Source: Flavobacteriaceae bacterium CP2B (GTDB lineage: Bacteria > Bacteroidota > Bacteroidia > Flavobacteriales > Flavobacteriaceae). From it: a stretch of 64,000 nucleotides of DNA. The stretch lies in assembly GCA_001683825.1 (NCBI GenBank), contig LXTR01000022.1, positions 1 to 64,000 of the forward strand, given 5' to 3'. Positions 1 through 8,446 of the stretch are shown here, in pieces. A program made the translations under genes and the position numbers. The notes below the pieces were generated by a model. That model made no database searches. It saw only the letters and a list, made by a program, of their open reading frames with translations, and was not told the DNA's origin. Positions within the stretch are counted from its first letter, which is position 1; every line of letters starts with the position of its first letter.

Positions 1-1005
1 CAGGAATACTTTATAACGCAGAAAGTCCGAAATTTCTATTCGGTATCCATATCGGGGTACCACATAGCCGAAGCCGGTGCCAACCCCATTACCCAGTTGG
101 CCTTCACGCTGGCCAATGGCTTTACCTATGTGGAATATTACCTGAGCCGGGGGATGGATATCAATAAATTTGGCCCGAACCTGTCCTTCTTCTTTTCCAA
201 CGGCCTGGACCCTGAATACGCCGTGATAGGCCGTGTGGCCCGTCGGATTTGGGCTAAGGCCATGAGGGATACCTATGGGGCCGACCCCAGGGCACAGATG
301 CTCAAATACCATATACAAACCTCGGGCAGGAGCCTGCATGCCCAGGAAATAGACTTTAATGACATACGGACCACATTGCAGGCCCTATATGCCCTATACG
401 ACAACTGCAATTCCCTACACACCAACGCCTATGACGAAGCGATCACCACCCCCACGGAGGAATCGGTTCGAAGGGCCATGGCCATACAATTGATCATCAA
501 CAAAGAACTGGGGTTGGCGAAAAACGAAAACCCCCTACAGGGCTCATTCATCATAGAAGAGCTAACCGACCTGGTGGAAGAGGCCGTATTGATGGAATTT
601 GACCGGCTCACTGAAAGGGGAGGGGTCCTGGGCGCCATGGAAACCATGTACCAGCGTTCCCGAATCCAGGAAGAAAGCCTGCATTATGAAACGCTCAAAC
701 ATACCGGGGCCTACCCGATCATTGGGGTCAATACCTTCCTTAACTCCAGGGGTTCACCTACTGTATTACCGCAGGAAGTCATCCGGGCCACCGAAGAAGA
801 AAAACAACAACAGATACAAACCGTAGAGGCATTGAGGCACCGCAACCAGACAGGGGCCACTGCCATGTTAGAACATTTGCAGGAAACGGCGGTAGAAAAC
901 GGGAACCTTTTTGAGGCATTGATGGAGGCATCCAAAATATGCTCACTGGGGCAAATGACCCTGGCCTTGTTTGAAGTAGGGGGGCAATACAGGAGAAATA
1001 TGTAG
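1..1005 (+). CDS. icmF: Fused isobutyryl-CoA mutase (IcmF type), C-terminal part
   Basis: Adenosylcobalamin-dependent acyl-CoA carbon-skeleton mutase of the cytoplasm. The frame is open from base 1, so the gene enters from the left and only 334 codons of a protein of roughly 1,100 residues are present; the B12 domain, the MeaI-like GTPase domain and the start of the mutase barrel lie outside. The visible part has the hallmark stretches [40 protein letters not shown] and [14 protein letters not shown] and ends in GGQYRRNM, the usual IcmF C-terminus. It could equally be labelled methylmalonyl-CoA mutase family, because the substrate-deciding residues are missing. Its stop lies 13 bases from the stop of the convergent gene that follows. 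Confidence 0.9.
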   Translation, partial: QEYFITQKVRNFYSVSISGYHIAEAGANPITQLAFTLANGFTYVEYYLSRGMDINKFGPNLSFFFSNGLDPEYAVIGRVARRIWAKAMRDTYGADPRAQMLKYHIQTSGRSLHAQEIDFNDIRTTLQALYALYDNCNSLHTNAYDEAITTPTEESVRRAMAIQLIINKELGLAKNENPLQGSFIIEELTDLVEEAVLMEFDRLTERGGVLGAMETMYQRSRIQEESLHYETLKHTGAYPIIGVNTFLNSRGSPTVLPQEVIRATEEEKQQQIQTVEALRHRNQTGATAMLEHLQETAVENGNLFEALMEASKICSLGQMTLALFEVGGQYRRNM

Positions 1006-1018
1006 GGGGTTCCGGACC

Positions 1019-1456
1019 CTAGTAACCCAGGTAATCATTAAAGCCCCAGCTTGGGCCATTACCCTTGTATCCGAGGGATTTGCGCCACTTTTTGAAAGAC
1101 CTGCGAAAGCTCCTGATCTCATCCCTGAGGAGGTTCAGGTATTCCTTTTCCTTTACCCCGTCCTTTTCCAGGCCGTTGAGGTAAGAGAGGATATTGCGGG
1201 TCATGGTGTTGACAAAGGAAGCGCTCTTCAGCCGGACCGCGTGGCATTTGGAAGTCTCGGCCCGGGCAATTTGCTGTGGGATCAGGATGGCATCCGTCAG
1301 CAGGGCATCGGCCATGATATCCCGATGGCTATTGGATTGGTAAAGTTGCAGGAGATCCTTGTTGTACGTGACATAGGAAGCAATCTCCCTGCTCATCAGG
1401 CAGAGGCTCAATGCTTTCCTGTAAACAGGAACCGTTCTTAAATTCTTCTGGGACAT
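1019..1456 (-). CDS. Hypothetical helical protein, four-helix-bundle-like
   Basis: A 145-residue basic protein I do not recognise with certainty. It looks all-helical, without signal peptide or membrane segment, and the pattern (YRKALSLCLMSREIASYV, then a long middle helix, then LLRDEIRSFRRSFKKWRKSL) recalls the four-helix-bundle (S23/Avd-like) family common in Bacteroidota. The start chosen is ATG at 1456; a longer frame begins at a TTG at 1495, adding 13 residues, and cannot be excluded. It converges on the icmF end and is divergent from the Lrp-type regulator. Function unknown. Confidence 0.6.
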   Translation of the reverse strand: MSQKNLRTVPVYRKALSLCLMSREIASYVTYNKDLLQLYQSNSHRDIMADALLTDAILIPQQIARAETSKCHAVRLKSASFVNTMTRNILSYLNGLEKDGVKEKEYLNLLRDEIRSFRRSFKKWRKSLGYKGNGPSWGFNDYLGY

Positions 1457-1573
1457 TTCTTTTTCAGCAATTTTCTTTATTAAAATTACGTCCAAAACCC
1501 ATAAGGCATCTTTGTATTTAAAAGTAATAATGTAATTTAGCTTTAAATTATTAAATAATTAAATATAAAAGTT

Positions 1574-2041
1574 TTGAATGTAAGGATAGATGAATTGAAC
1601 TGGGGGATACTGCAATGCCTGCAGGCCAACTCCCGTGAGTCCTTTGCCAGTATTGGGCGCAAAGTAGGGCTCACACCCCCTGCCGTAGCGGAACGGGTAA
1701 AAAAGATGGAAGATATGGGGATACTGGAGGGCTACAAGGCAAAAATCTCCCATCACAGGGTAGGGTATCAGCTAAAGGCCATTATCACCCTTCGTGCATT
1801 TATGGGGAAATTAAAGCCCTTTTTGGAGATGGTCCGTTCCCTGGAGGAGGTGCTGAACTGTTACCGGGTAACGGGGAACGAGAACATCATCATGGAGGTG
1901 GTATTGCGGGACCAGTTCCACCTGGAAAAGTTTATCGATAAGCTCATCCAGTACGGCGAGACCCGTACGCACATCATCTTGTCGGAAGTAGTGTCTTATG
2001 CGCCCATTAAAAAGCGTATCCAGACGACCTCCCTGCCCTGA
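1574..2041 (+). CDS. Lrp/AsnC family transcriptional regulator
   Basis: A 155-residue DNA-binding regulator of the leucine-responsive type. Residues 1-60 form the winged helix-turn-helix (RIDELNWGILQCLQANSRES, then IGRKVGLTPPAVAERVKKME), and residues 70-150 form the RAM ligand-binding/oligomerisation domain with the typical VTGNENIIMEV strand. The frame opens at 1559 after a TAA, and the only plausible start before the HTH is TTG at 1574. The upstream region is very AT-rich. Nothing next to it reveals the target; the family commonly senses amino acids and autoregulates. Family is clear, ligand unknown. Confidence 0.9.
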   Translation: MNVRIDELNWGILQCLQANSRESFASIGRKVGLTPPAVAERVKKMEDMGILEGYKAKISHHRVGYQLKAIITLRAFMGKLKPFLEMVRSLEEVLNCYRVTGNENIIMEVVLRDQFHLEKFIDKLIQYGETRTHIILSEVVSYAPIKKRIQTTSLP

Positions 2042-2260
2042 GTGTACCCCGTCAGCCCCGGCAGGGTGGCTGGAAAGGGTGGGCTCCTGCGCTTTTATAA
2101 GATTTGTGGATACGGGAATTAATTGCGTACTTTATTGAAAAAACTATGCGTCCAGGTATTTTTTGCCGTAAGAAAGGGGGCTTGTCGGGCCCAACTTGTT
2201 CCTCTCAAGCTGTTTTTATTGACAAAGCCCCAAGTATTTGGCCGGGTTTTTGATGCCTCC

Positions 2261-3691
2261 ATGGATATGAATAGAAGGAGACTCTTCGTTTTACTGGCGA
2301 CCGTGTTCCTGTCGCATACCCTTCCGGCACAGGAAATGGCTTTTCGCAAGGGCAGCATAACCGATGCGGTACAGGTAGGGGATACCATCCCGGAAACCTT
2401 CGCCCTGTACCTCCCCCCTGACTTTGAGACCTCGGCGAATTGGCCGGCACTATTCGTCTTCGATATGAAGGGGAGGGGGAGTCAGGCCCTGGGGATGTTT
2501 CGGGAAGCAGCGGATGCCAATGGCTACCTGCTGGTGGCCTCCAACAACATCCATGACAGCCTTTCTATAGCAGATAATATCCTGGTTACCAGCAGGATGA
2601 TTAACCGGGTATATTCCCTTTTTCCCGTTCAAAAACAACGCATGTATACGGCCGGCTTCGGCACAGGTGCGCAAATGGCAGCCCTGGTACCCTCCTTTAT
2701 CAAGGAGATTTCGGGGGTGGTCTCCATGGGGTCTGATATCCCCAATACCGAAATCCTGAATGAAAAATCGCCCTTTTATTACCTGGGTATCGCTGGCCGG
2801 GGCGATTTTGTCTATGCGGATATGAGTAAGACGCTAGACTTGCTCAGGCGCAGGAAATACCCCAATAACCTCCTGGTATTTGAGGGGGGCCGTGAATGGC
2901 CCGGGCGTGAATACCTTACAATTGCCCTGGAACTGCTGACGATGGATGCCATGGGGCAGGGGAAAGTCTCAAAAGACCGGGAGTTAATGGTTGGCAGTTA
3001 CCAACGGCTGATGCAGCAGGTAGAGCGTTTGATAACATCACGGCGCTTGCTGGGGGCCTACAACCTGATGGAAGAGGTGTCAGCGGTATTTGCCGGGACC
3101 CTTGAATTAGATTCGCTACGGGACAAGATGAAGCTGCTGAAAAAGGACAAGTTGTACAGGTCCCAGAAACGGGAAGAAAACAGTGTACTCCTGAGAGAGG
3201 CCCTGATCAGGGAGGATTACCTCTATTATCTGGAGGAGGATATTCTGACGTATAACTTTGACAACCTGGGCTGGTGGAATTTCCAAATGGGGGAACTGGC
3301 AAAATATCAAAAGAGCGGCAAGCTGGCGGAACGCTATATGGGCCAGCGCCTGGAAGGCTATCTCAATGCGCTGGTGGAAGACAATATTGATATGCTGCTG
3401 CAGGCCACTGGGGTCGATGAGGAGGCCCTGTTGTTCCTATGGATGCTCAAGACCATTACGGCCCCCAAAGAGTATGCCAACTACTTGAAAATCATCTCAA
3501 TGAGCTCAAAGTATGAGGATTACGGGACGGCCCTGTTTTATCTCGAGGAACTGCTCAAGAACGGCTATGAAGAGAAGGCGGGGTTGTACCAATTGGAGCA
3601 TACGGCTTTGCTTAGGATTACCCCGGAATACAACGCGATTATTGAAGAATACCTCAAAGACGCGAGATATGAAATCATTCCGGAGGAATAA
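2261..3691 (+). CDS. Secreted alpha/beta-hydrolase-like protein with helical C-terminal part
   Basis: Signal peptide MDMNRRRLFVLLATVFLSHT followed by LPAQ, so exported. Residues about 25-240 resemble an esterase/PHB-depolymerase-like alpha/beta hydrolase: ALYLPPDFETSANWPALFVF, then YTAGFGTGAQMAALVP at the nucleophile elbow. The elbow reads GFGTG where an active enzyme would have G-x-S-x-G, so the nucleophile seems lost. The second half is helical and TPR-like. The frame is open from 2123, but the signal peptide fixes the start at 2261 (or 2267). The end overlaps the convergent DJ-1-like gene by 17 bases. Substrate unknown; it may be a non-catalytic homologue. Confidence 0.75.
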   Translation: MDMNRRRLFVLLATVFLSHTLPAQEMAFRKGSITDAVQVGDTIPETFALYLPPDFETSANWPALFVFDMKGRGSQALGMFREAADANGYLLVASNNIHDSLSIADNILVTSRMINRVYSLFPVQKQRMYTAGFGTGAQMAALVPSFIKEISGVVSMGSDIPNTEILNEKSPFYYLGIAGRGDFVYADMSKTLDLLRRRKYPNNLLVFEGGREWPGREYLTIALELLTMDAMGQGKVSKDRELMVGSYQRLMQQVERLITSRRLLGAYNLMEEVSAVFAGTLELDSLRDKMKLLKKDKLYRSQKREENSVLLREALIREDYLYYLEEDILTYNFDNLGWWNFQMGELAKYQKSGKLAERYMGQRLEGYLNALVEDNIDMLLQATGVDEEALLFLWMLKTITAPKEYANYLKIISMSSKYEDYGTALFYLEELLKNGYEEKAGLYQLEHTALLRITPEYNAIIEEYLKDARYEIIPEE

Positions 3692-4418
3692 GGGCAGGAA
3701 TTTCCTCCAACTTCCAATCGATCACAAGGCCCCCGGCCAGGGATTTCGCAATTTCCTTGCCGTATAACCGCTCACTAAGATAGAGGGCGGCCTCAAAGCT
3801 CCGGGCGCCCCCGGCCGAGGTAATGTACTTTCCGTCATGCACAAAAATCACACTGTCCGCCACCTGCAGATGCGGGAATTTTTGGCGGTAGGCAGCGATG
3901 TCGGACGGAAAAGTCGTAGAGACCACCCCATCCAGCAGCCCAGCCGCGGCCAGGACAAAGGCGCCGTCACAATGTGAGGTCATGTACAGGGCCGTTTCAT
4001 CCACCTTCCTTACAAAATTGAGCATGGTGGTGTCGTTAAGGTCACGGTCCAGGTGGTGCTCGGCACTGGGGACTACCAGAATATCGATCCTCGGCAGGGA
4101 ATCGCGGGTGTAATCAAAATCCGGGAGCAGTTTTAAACCCTCAAAAGTCGTTACCGGCTGCAGGGTGTTGGCCACGGTAAAAGTATTCATGGAACGGATG
4201 TTCTTGCGGTATTGGGTGTGCTGGAAGATGTCGTACGGAGCGGTGAGTTCCGTATTGTAGGTGCCGTCCATGATGAGAAAGGCCACATTGTAGCGATCGG
4301 GCTTTATTTCCGGGAGTTTCCTGCCCTGGCCTTCGGGAGACCCGCTACAGGCGCAGGCGAGTATTATCAAAAACAGGCCGGTTGCCCAGGCCCGGCGGTG
4401 GGGGGAAAGTGCGGTCAT
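3675..4418 (-). CDS. DJ-1/PfpI family lipoprotein
   Basis: A 247-residue protein with a lipoprotein signal (ATGLFLIILACAC, followed by SGS), so probably anchored in the cell envelope. The mature part is a DJ-1/PfpI (glutamine amidotransferase-like) domain: YNVAFLIMDGTYNTELTAPY at its start, a central DILVVPSAEHH strand, and the nucleophile elbow MTSHCDGAFVLAAAG with the expected Cys. Start taken at ATG 4418 directly before the signal; a further upstream ATG at 4445 would add nine residues that do not look like a signal. Possible transcription-regulator-like or hydrolase activity cannot be told apart from sequence. Confidence 0.8.
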   Translation of the reverse strand: MTALSPHRRAWATGLFLIILACACSGSPEGQGRKLPEIKPDRYNVAFLIMDGTYNTELTAPYDIFQHTQYRKNIRSMNTFTVANTLQPVTTFEGLKLLPDFDYTRDSLPRIDILVVPSAEHHLDRDLNDTTMLNFVRKVDETALYMTSHCDGAFVLAAAGLLDGVVSTTFPSDIAAYRQKFPHLQVADSVIFVHDGKYITSAGGARSFEAALYLSERLYGKEIAKSLAGGLVIDWKLEEIPALIPPE

Positions 4419-4526
4419 CAGATCAACATTGGGTTGCCGGGGCAAATGTAGGCATTTTTACGAGGGGACCGTGGGCAGCGAGATTCCTCCTGTTGTTGTA
4501 TTTTTAGGGCCAAATAATCTGGAACT

Positions 4527-5180
4527 ATGCAATTGGCGAATGTATTTATTGGATTGCTGTGCGCTTTGTTGGTGGCAGGATGCGGGGAGGGCAAGAAATA
4601 CCACGATGAAAAACCCGTTGTAAAGGCAATGCCTGAGGGAAGTGCCAGGGAAGAGGCCCTGGAGTTTCAAGCGGCGATGAACGAAACCTTCCGGGATCCT
4701 GAGAGTTCTCCCTTGCCCGACCGCTATCGCAAGGATTTTGAAGGTCTCCGGTTTTTCGAGCCTGATAGCCTGTACCGGGTATGGGCCAGGTTGGTCCGTA
4801 CCCCCGAAGCCTTGCCTTTCCTGATGCCCACAACGACCAGCAGGCAAACCAGGGAGGTGCGGTATGGCGTAGCGTACTTCACATTGCAGGGGAAAGCGCA
4901 GCAGCTCGAGGTATACCAGAGCTTGGACCCGGGGCAGGAGTCCGGGGATAAAAGGCTCTTTCTCCCGTTCCTGGACCTGACCAACGGGGAAACCACGTAT
5001 GAAGGGGGGCGCTATATGGACCTGGACATCCCGGACGGGGATTCGATCCTCCTGGATTTTAACAAAGCGTACAACCCCTATTGCGCTTACAACAAGAAGT
5101 ATTCCTGTCCGATCGTGCCAAAGGTAAATACCCTGGATATTGAAATAAGGGCCGGGGTGATGGCTTTTTCCAAGCCATAA
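4527..5180 (+). CDS. DUF1684 domain lipoprotein
   Basis: A 217-residue lipoprotein (signal with LLVAGC, acceptor Cys19). The mature part is a complete DUF1684 domain: FRDPESSPLPDRYRKDFEGL near the start, a central YGVAYFTLQGK strand, and the family-typical C-terminal block FNKAYNPYCAYNKKYSCPIV with N-x-L and AGV after it. The biochemical role of the family is not established. It sits alone between a divergent DJ-1-like gene and a bidirectional terminator at 5183-5210. Confidence 0.88.
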   Translation: MQLANVFIGLLCALLVAGCGEGKKYHDEKPVVKAMPEGSAREEALEFQAAMNETFRDPESSPLPDRYRKDFEGLRFFEPDSLYRVWARLVRTPEALPFLMPTTTSRQTREVRYGVAYFTLQGKAQQLEVYQSLDPGQESGDKRLFLPFLDLTNGETTYEGGRYMDLDIPDGDSILLDFNKAYNPYCAYNKKYSCPIVPKVNTLDIEIRAGVMAFSKP

Positions 5181-5182
5181 AA

Positions 5183-5210
5183 AAAGCCCTGACAAGAGTA
5201 TCAGGGCTTT
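5183..5210. terminator. Bidirectional terminator between DUF1684 and porin genes
   Basis: Ten-base arms AAAGCCCTGA and TCAGGGCTTT with an eight-base loop. A-run before and T-run after the stem let it serve both convergent genes. Confidence 0.85.
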
Positions 5211-5255
5211 CATTCATAAACTAAACAAAACCAAACTTAAACTATTTTTATATCC

Positions 5256-6311
5256 TTAGAAGGCGTAAACTGCCGCCAGGACGAAGGATGAGAGGCCACT
5301 CATGGGGTCCCCGTCCGAATCGAGAAATGCGTCATCCGATGTGCTGTCGAGCCGCAACTCAGGTTTGATCACGAGGTCGCCAATGGTAGCGCTACCGGTC
5401 AGCGTGACCGCGAAAACACTGGAATCATCCACTCCTGTACCGATGGCGCCGAAATTGCCATCTTCCGAAAAATACTCTCCCCTCAGGCCGATGGTGAACA
5501 CATCGGAGGTCTTATATTGTGGGTAGAGGGCGGCACCGTAGAATCCGGGTCCATCATCTGCCCCGTCAAAGTAGGCGGCATTGATACCGAGGTAAAACTC
5601 ATCGGAAAGGTCAAAACCTCCTGTAAAGTCAATTTCAAAGGCACCGTCATCCGCGACAAAGTTCAGGTACTGTCCGCTGTATCCCAATTGGGCGCCGTAC
5701 GCATATTTCCCGTTGGGGTTAAACTCCGTGATGTCGGTGGGGTTCATCACAGCCAGCATCAGGGACCAGTCGCTCCCCAGGTCAAAATCCGCTTTCAGAC
5801 CGGTGTGGCTGAAGGGCCCGTAGGAGAACAGGTACGAGGTGCTGTAGTTGAAATTACCGGCGGGTGAGATCACTTCATAGCCCAGGAAGGTATTCCAGTT
5901 ACCAAAGGTCAGCGTAACGCTCTCACTTACATTCCAGTATACGTATAACTGGTTGATGATGTCGCCGGTGTTCGAGTAAAGGGGCGATGCAAAAACGGCA
6001 TCGGTTCCCCTGGGGCCGAAGACCAGGTCTGCGGTGAACCCTACCTTATCGCCTTCGTAGTTGGCGATCACATTGGCCATGCCCAGGGCAAAACCGGGCA
6101 GGTTGGCAAACGAACTCCCTGGGGCGGAGTAGTTGCTCCCGGAGTTGGCGGAATTCAGGTTGGCCCTGTAATAGGCGTCTACCGTACCGCTGATACTGAA
6201 CTTCTTTTCTGCGGCCGCTTCTTCTTCCTGGGCAAAAGCGGTAGTTCCCAGCATTAAGAATGATACTATAAATAAATATTTTACGTAATTTGTCTTTATA
6301 CTCGTTTTCAT
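5256..6311 (-). CDS. Outer-membrane beta-barrel porin, BBP2/OmpL-like
   Basis: A 351-residue exported protein: signal peptide ending in GTTAFAQ, short Glu/Ala-rich linker, then ISGTVDAYYRANLNS and alternating beta strands ending in an aromatic (AAVYAF), as in outer-membrane barrels. It matches the putative beta-barrel porin-2 type. It follows amt and glnK on the same strand, 120 bases behind amt, with a hairpin between (6391-6416), so it may be expressed at a different level from amt. The context suggests a channel for nitrogen compounds across the outer membrane; that is inference from position only. Confidence 0.8.
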   Translation of the reverse strand: MKTSIKTNYVKYLFIVSFLMLGTTAFAQEEEAAAEKKFSISGTVDAYYRANLNSANSGSNYSAPGSSFANLPGFALGMANVIANYEGDKVGFTADLVFGPRGTDAVFASPLYSNTGDIINQLYVYWNVSESVTLTFGNWNTFLGYEVISPAGNFNYSTSYLFSYGPFSHTGLKADFDLGSDWSLMLAVMNPTDITEFNPNGKYAYGAQLGYSGQYLNFVADDGAFEIDFTGGFDLSDEFYLGINAAYFDGADDGPGFYGAALYPQYKTSDVFTIGLRGEYFSEDGNFGAIGTGVDDSSVFAVTLTGSATIGDLVIKPELRLDSTSDDAFLDSDGDPMSGLSSFVLAAVYAF

Positions 6312-6390
6312 AATTTCAATGTTTTAGAGCTCCTTTTTTTAAAGGGAGGTTGTTGAACTGTTAAAATTGATTTTTTGAAATGGGTTGTAA

Positions 6391-6416
6391 ACGGAGCGTT
6401 CTGCCAAACGCTCCGT
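6391..6416 (-). terminator. Intercistronic hairpin between amt and porin
   Basis: Perfect ten-base arms ACGGAGCGTT and AACGCTCCGT with a six-base loop, between the amt stop and the porin start. The T-run behind it on the minus strand is short, so it may be a leaky terminator or a processing site rather than a full stop. Confidence 0.6.
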
Positions 6417-6431
6417 TCTTATTTTGGTTCG

Positions 6432-7676
6432 TCAATGTTGATTTAACCTAAAATCGGAATAGGCGTCCATCCCGTGTTCGTTGATATCGAGGCCTTCGAT
6501 CTCCTCATCCTTGCTTACCCGGATACCGATGGTTTTCTTCAGGCCAAAGATGATGATGAAAGCGGTGATGCAACAGAATACCCCAGCGGCACCTACACCG
6601 GCCAATTGGTACAGGAACTGGTCCATTCCCGCCATAGAGCCAAATAGGCCTACCGCCAGTGTCCCCCATATACCGCAGATAAGGTGAACCGTTACGGCAC
6701 CTACGGGATCGTCCAGGCGGATCCTGTCTACAAACGATACGCCAAGTACGATGATGGCACCTGCGATCAGTCCGATGACCACTGCCTCATTGGGAGACAT
6801 CAGGTCTGCCCCGGCCGTAATCCCTACCAAACCACCCAGGATTCCGTTGAGGAACATGGTAAGGTCCATGTTCTTGGTCAGGATGGTGGAAAGGATGATG
6901 GCGCCTACGCCCCCGGCCGCTGCCGCCAGGCTGGTGGTTACCAGGACCAGGGAAGTGGTGGCAGGGTCTGCGGAAAGTACGGACCCGCCGTTGAAGCCAA
7001 ACCAGCCAAGCCAAAGGATCAATACCCCGGCTGTTGCCAGCGGGATGTTGTGCCCGGGGATGGCATTCGCCTTTCCGTCTTCATCGAATTTTCCTATACG
7101 GGCTCCAAGGAGGTAGATGGCAATCAAAGCGCCCCAACCGCCTACAGAGTGCACCAGGGTAGAACCGGCAAAGTCATAAAAACCGGCGTCGTCACCACCC
7201 AGGGTGGAAAGGAAGCCCCCGCCCCATTGCCAGGAACCGACAATTGGGTAAACCAGTCCTACATAGAGGATGGTAAAGATCATGAAAGGCCCAATCTTAA
7301 TACGCTCTGCCACGGCACCCGAAACAATGGTGGCGGCGGTGGCGGCAAACATCCCCTGGAAGAGGAAATCGGTCCACCAGGTATAACCGCCGTCGGCGTA
7401 CTCCGGCGTCATGCCGTTTTCCGGCGGGGCGATCCCTGGGACGATAGATCCGATGAACCCGTTGAATTCGCCGGGATACATAAGATTAAACCCTATCAGG
7501 TAATACAAAAGGAGCCCTACTGTGATAATGAATATGTTTTTGAATAGGATGTTGATGGTATTCTTTTGACGGGTGAGCCCGATCTCCAAAAAAGCAAAAC
7601 CAAGGTGCATGAAGAATACGAGGCCCGTACAAACCATCATCCAAACATTGTTAGCTGTAAATAATCCTGCGTCCAT
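6432..7676 (-). CDS. amt: Ammonium transporter
   Basis: A 414-residue inner-membrane ammonium channel of the Amt/Mep/Rh family with about eleven helices. Family signatures seen are FFMHLGFAFLEIGLTRQKN, FDFAGSTLVHSVGGWGAL-type sequence (here DFAGSTLVHSVGGWGALI), WLGWFGFNGGS and VHLICGIWGTLAVGLFG, containing the twin pore histidines. It lies 33 bases downstream of glnK; the PII protein would bind its cytoplasmic face to block the pore, as known for GlnK-AmtB. Length and motifs are complete. Confidence 0.97.
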   Translation of the reverse strand: MDAGLFTANNVWMMVCTGLVFFMHLGFAFLEIGLTRQKNTINILFKNIFIITVGLLLYYLIGFNLMYPGEFNGFIGSIVPGIAPPENGMTPEYADGGYTWWTDFLFQGMFAATAATIVSGAVAERIKIGPFMIFTILYVGLVYPIVGSWQWGGGFLSTLGGDDAGFYDFAGSTLVHSVGGWGALIAIYLLGARIGKFDEDGKANAIPGHNIPLATAGVLILWLGWFGFNGGSVLSADPATTSLVLVTTSLAAAAGGVGAIILSTILTKNMDLTMFLNGILGGLVGITAGADLMSPNEAVVIGLIAGAIIVLGVSFVDRIRLDDPVGAVTVHLICGIWGTLAVGLFGSMAGMDQFLYQLAGVGAAGVFCCITAFIIIFGLKKTIGIRVSKDEEIEGLDINEHGMDAYSDFRLNQH

Positions 7677-7709
7677 ATCGTAAAGTTGTTAGTTAGATAT
7701 TAAATTTTG

Positions 7710-8048
7710 TTAGTTGATTCCCGCGTGCCCATTCTCCTTGGTACGGATCCTGTAGGCTTCCAGCACATCCGATACGAATATTTTGCCATCCCCTACATTT
7801 CCTGTATAGGCCGCTTCCAATACGGCGTTTATCGTTTTCTCAAGGAAGTCATCAGATACCACAATTTCCAGGTACCTCCTTTGGATGTCGGTGGTGCTGT
7901 AGGAAATTCCACGGTACACATGGCCCTTCTTTTCATTCCCCACGCCCGTTACATCCCAGTAACTGAAGAAGTTCACATCAATCTGATGTAATGCTTTTTT
8001 TACATCGTCAAATTTTGACTTTCTAATAATTGCCTCAACTTTTTTCAT
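7710..8048 (-). CDS. glnK: P-II family nitrogen regulator
   Basis: A 112-residue PII signal protein. It starts MKKVEAIIRKSKFDDVKKAL, has the T-loop with Tyr50 (equivalent to the uridylylated Tyr51 of E. coli PII) in YRGISY, and the family C-terminal signature TGNVGDGKIFV. The T-loop is somewhat divergent (SYSTTDIQRRYLEIVV). Binding of ATP/ADP and 2-oxoglutarate and control of the adjacent Amt are expected from the family. Start ATG 8048 lies ten bases after a 34-codon ORF in the leader. Whether Tyr50 is modified in this lineage is unknown. Confidence 0.96.
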   Translation of the reverse strand: MKKVEAIIRKSKFDDVKKALHQIDVNFFSYWDVTGVGNEKKGHVYRGISYSTTDIQRRYLEIVVSDDFLEKTINAVLEAAYTGNVGDGKIFVSDVLEAYRIRTKENGHAGIN

Positions 8049-8058
8049 TTGTTTGATT

Positions 8059-8163
8059 TTAAATGTTTCTCAACCTTCGGAACCCGCTGCCGGCAACCGG
8101 TTCTGAATCCTGCCATGCTTCAATTGCGAATAATGCAATATTAAACAGGGCATTATAGTTCAT
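8059..8163 (-). CDS. Possible 34-residue leader ORF upstream of glnK
   Basis: ATG at 8163, TAA at 8059-8061, with the glnK start ten bases further on. The product begins MNYNALFNIALFAIEAW and ends FRRLRNI. It begins about 15 bases downstream of the predicted transcription start given by the TATATTTG box at 8185-8192, and is thus the first thing the transcript would encode. It has no recognised family. It could be a leader peptide, a small interacting protein or chance; base use is less AT-rich than the flanking leader, which mildly supports coding. Confidence 0.4.
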   Translation of the reverse strand: MNYNALFNIALFAIEAWQDSEPVAGSGFRRLRNI

Positions 8164-8184
8164 TTTGTTTGTTTATTACGGCGC

Positions 8185-8192
8185 CAAATATA
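8185..8192 (-). promoter_or_regulatory. -7 box of the glnK-amt operon
   Basis: TATATTTG on the minus strand, an exact match to the Bacteroidota TAnnTTTG element; the start of transcription would be near 8178. Confidence 0.65.
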
Positions 8193-8207
8193 TATGATAA
8201 AAAATAA

Positions 8208-8284
8208 TACCCCCTAATTAAAGGGGGGTAATCACAGAATTTTTATTATAAAAACAATTTTACCCCCTATTAATTGAGGGTATA
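8208..8284. promoter_or_regulatory. Two similar palindromes upstream of glnK-amt
   Basis: Site 1 (8208-8230) has arms TACCCCC and GGGGGGTA around a TAATTAAA core; site 2 (8261-8284) has TACCCCCT and GAGGGTA around ATTAATT. The centres are about 52-53 bases apart, close to five helical turns. Relative to the predicted start at 8178 the near site is centred at about -41 and the far one at about -94. This looks like a paired operator for an activator or repressor of the nitrogen operon; the protein is unknown. Confidence 0.6.
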
Positions 8285-8446
8285 CCTTTTATGTTAAATA
8301 AATATTAATGAATCATTGGTTTAAAACGACATAATTACCTCAAATGAAGAATTATAGCCATATAGCTATTTGTGCCTATAAATATTCAATAAAAAAGGCA
8401 ATAAGGTAATAATGTGATAATTTGTAAGTAAAAACGGAAATCGCGC
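8285..8446. other. AT-rich intergenic stretch without a gene
   Basis: Lies between the palindromes and the crcB stop. I see only a weak five-base-pair hairpin (ATAGC/GCTAT, 8354-8369) and no ORF or promoter worth naming. Confidence 0.5.

Noticed and set aside
4458-5213. Minus-strand frame of 251 codons opposite the DUF1684 lipoprotein
   Set aside because: It would run through the bidirectional terminator; the plus-strand protein has a lipobox and complete family domain.
6684-7547. Plus-strand frame of 287 codons opposite amt
   Set aside because: Shadow of the amt gene; Gly/Asp-rich composition without domain.
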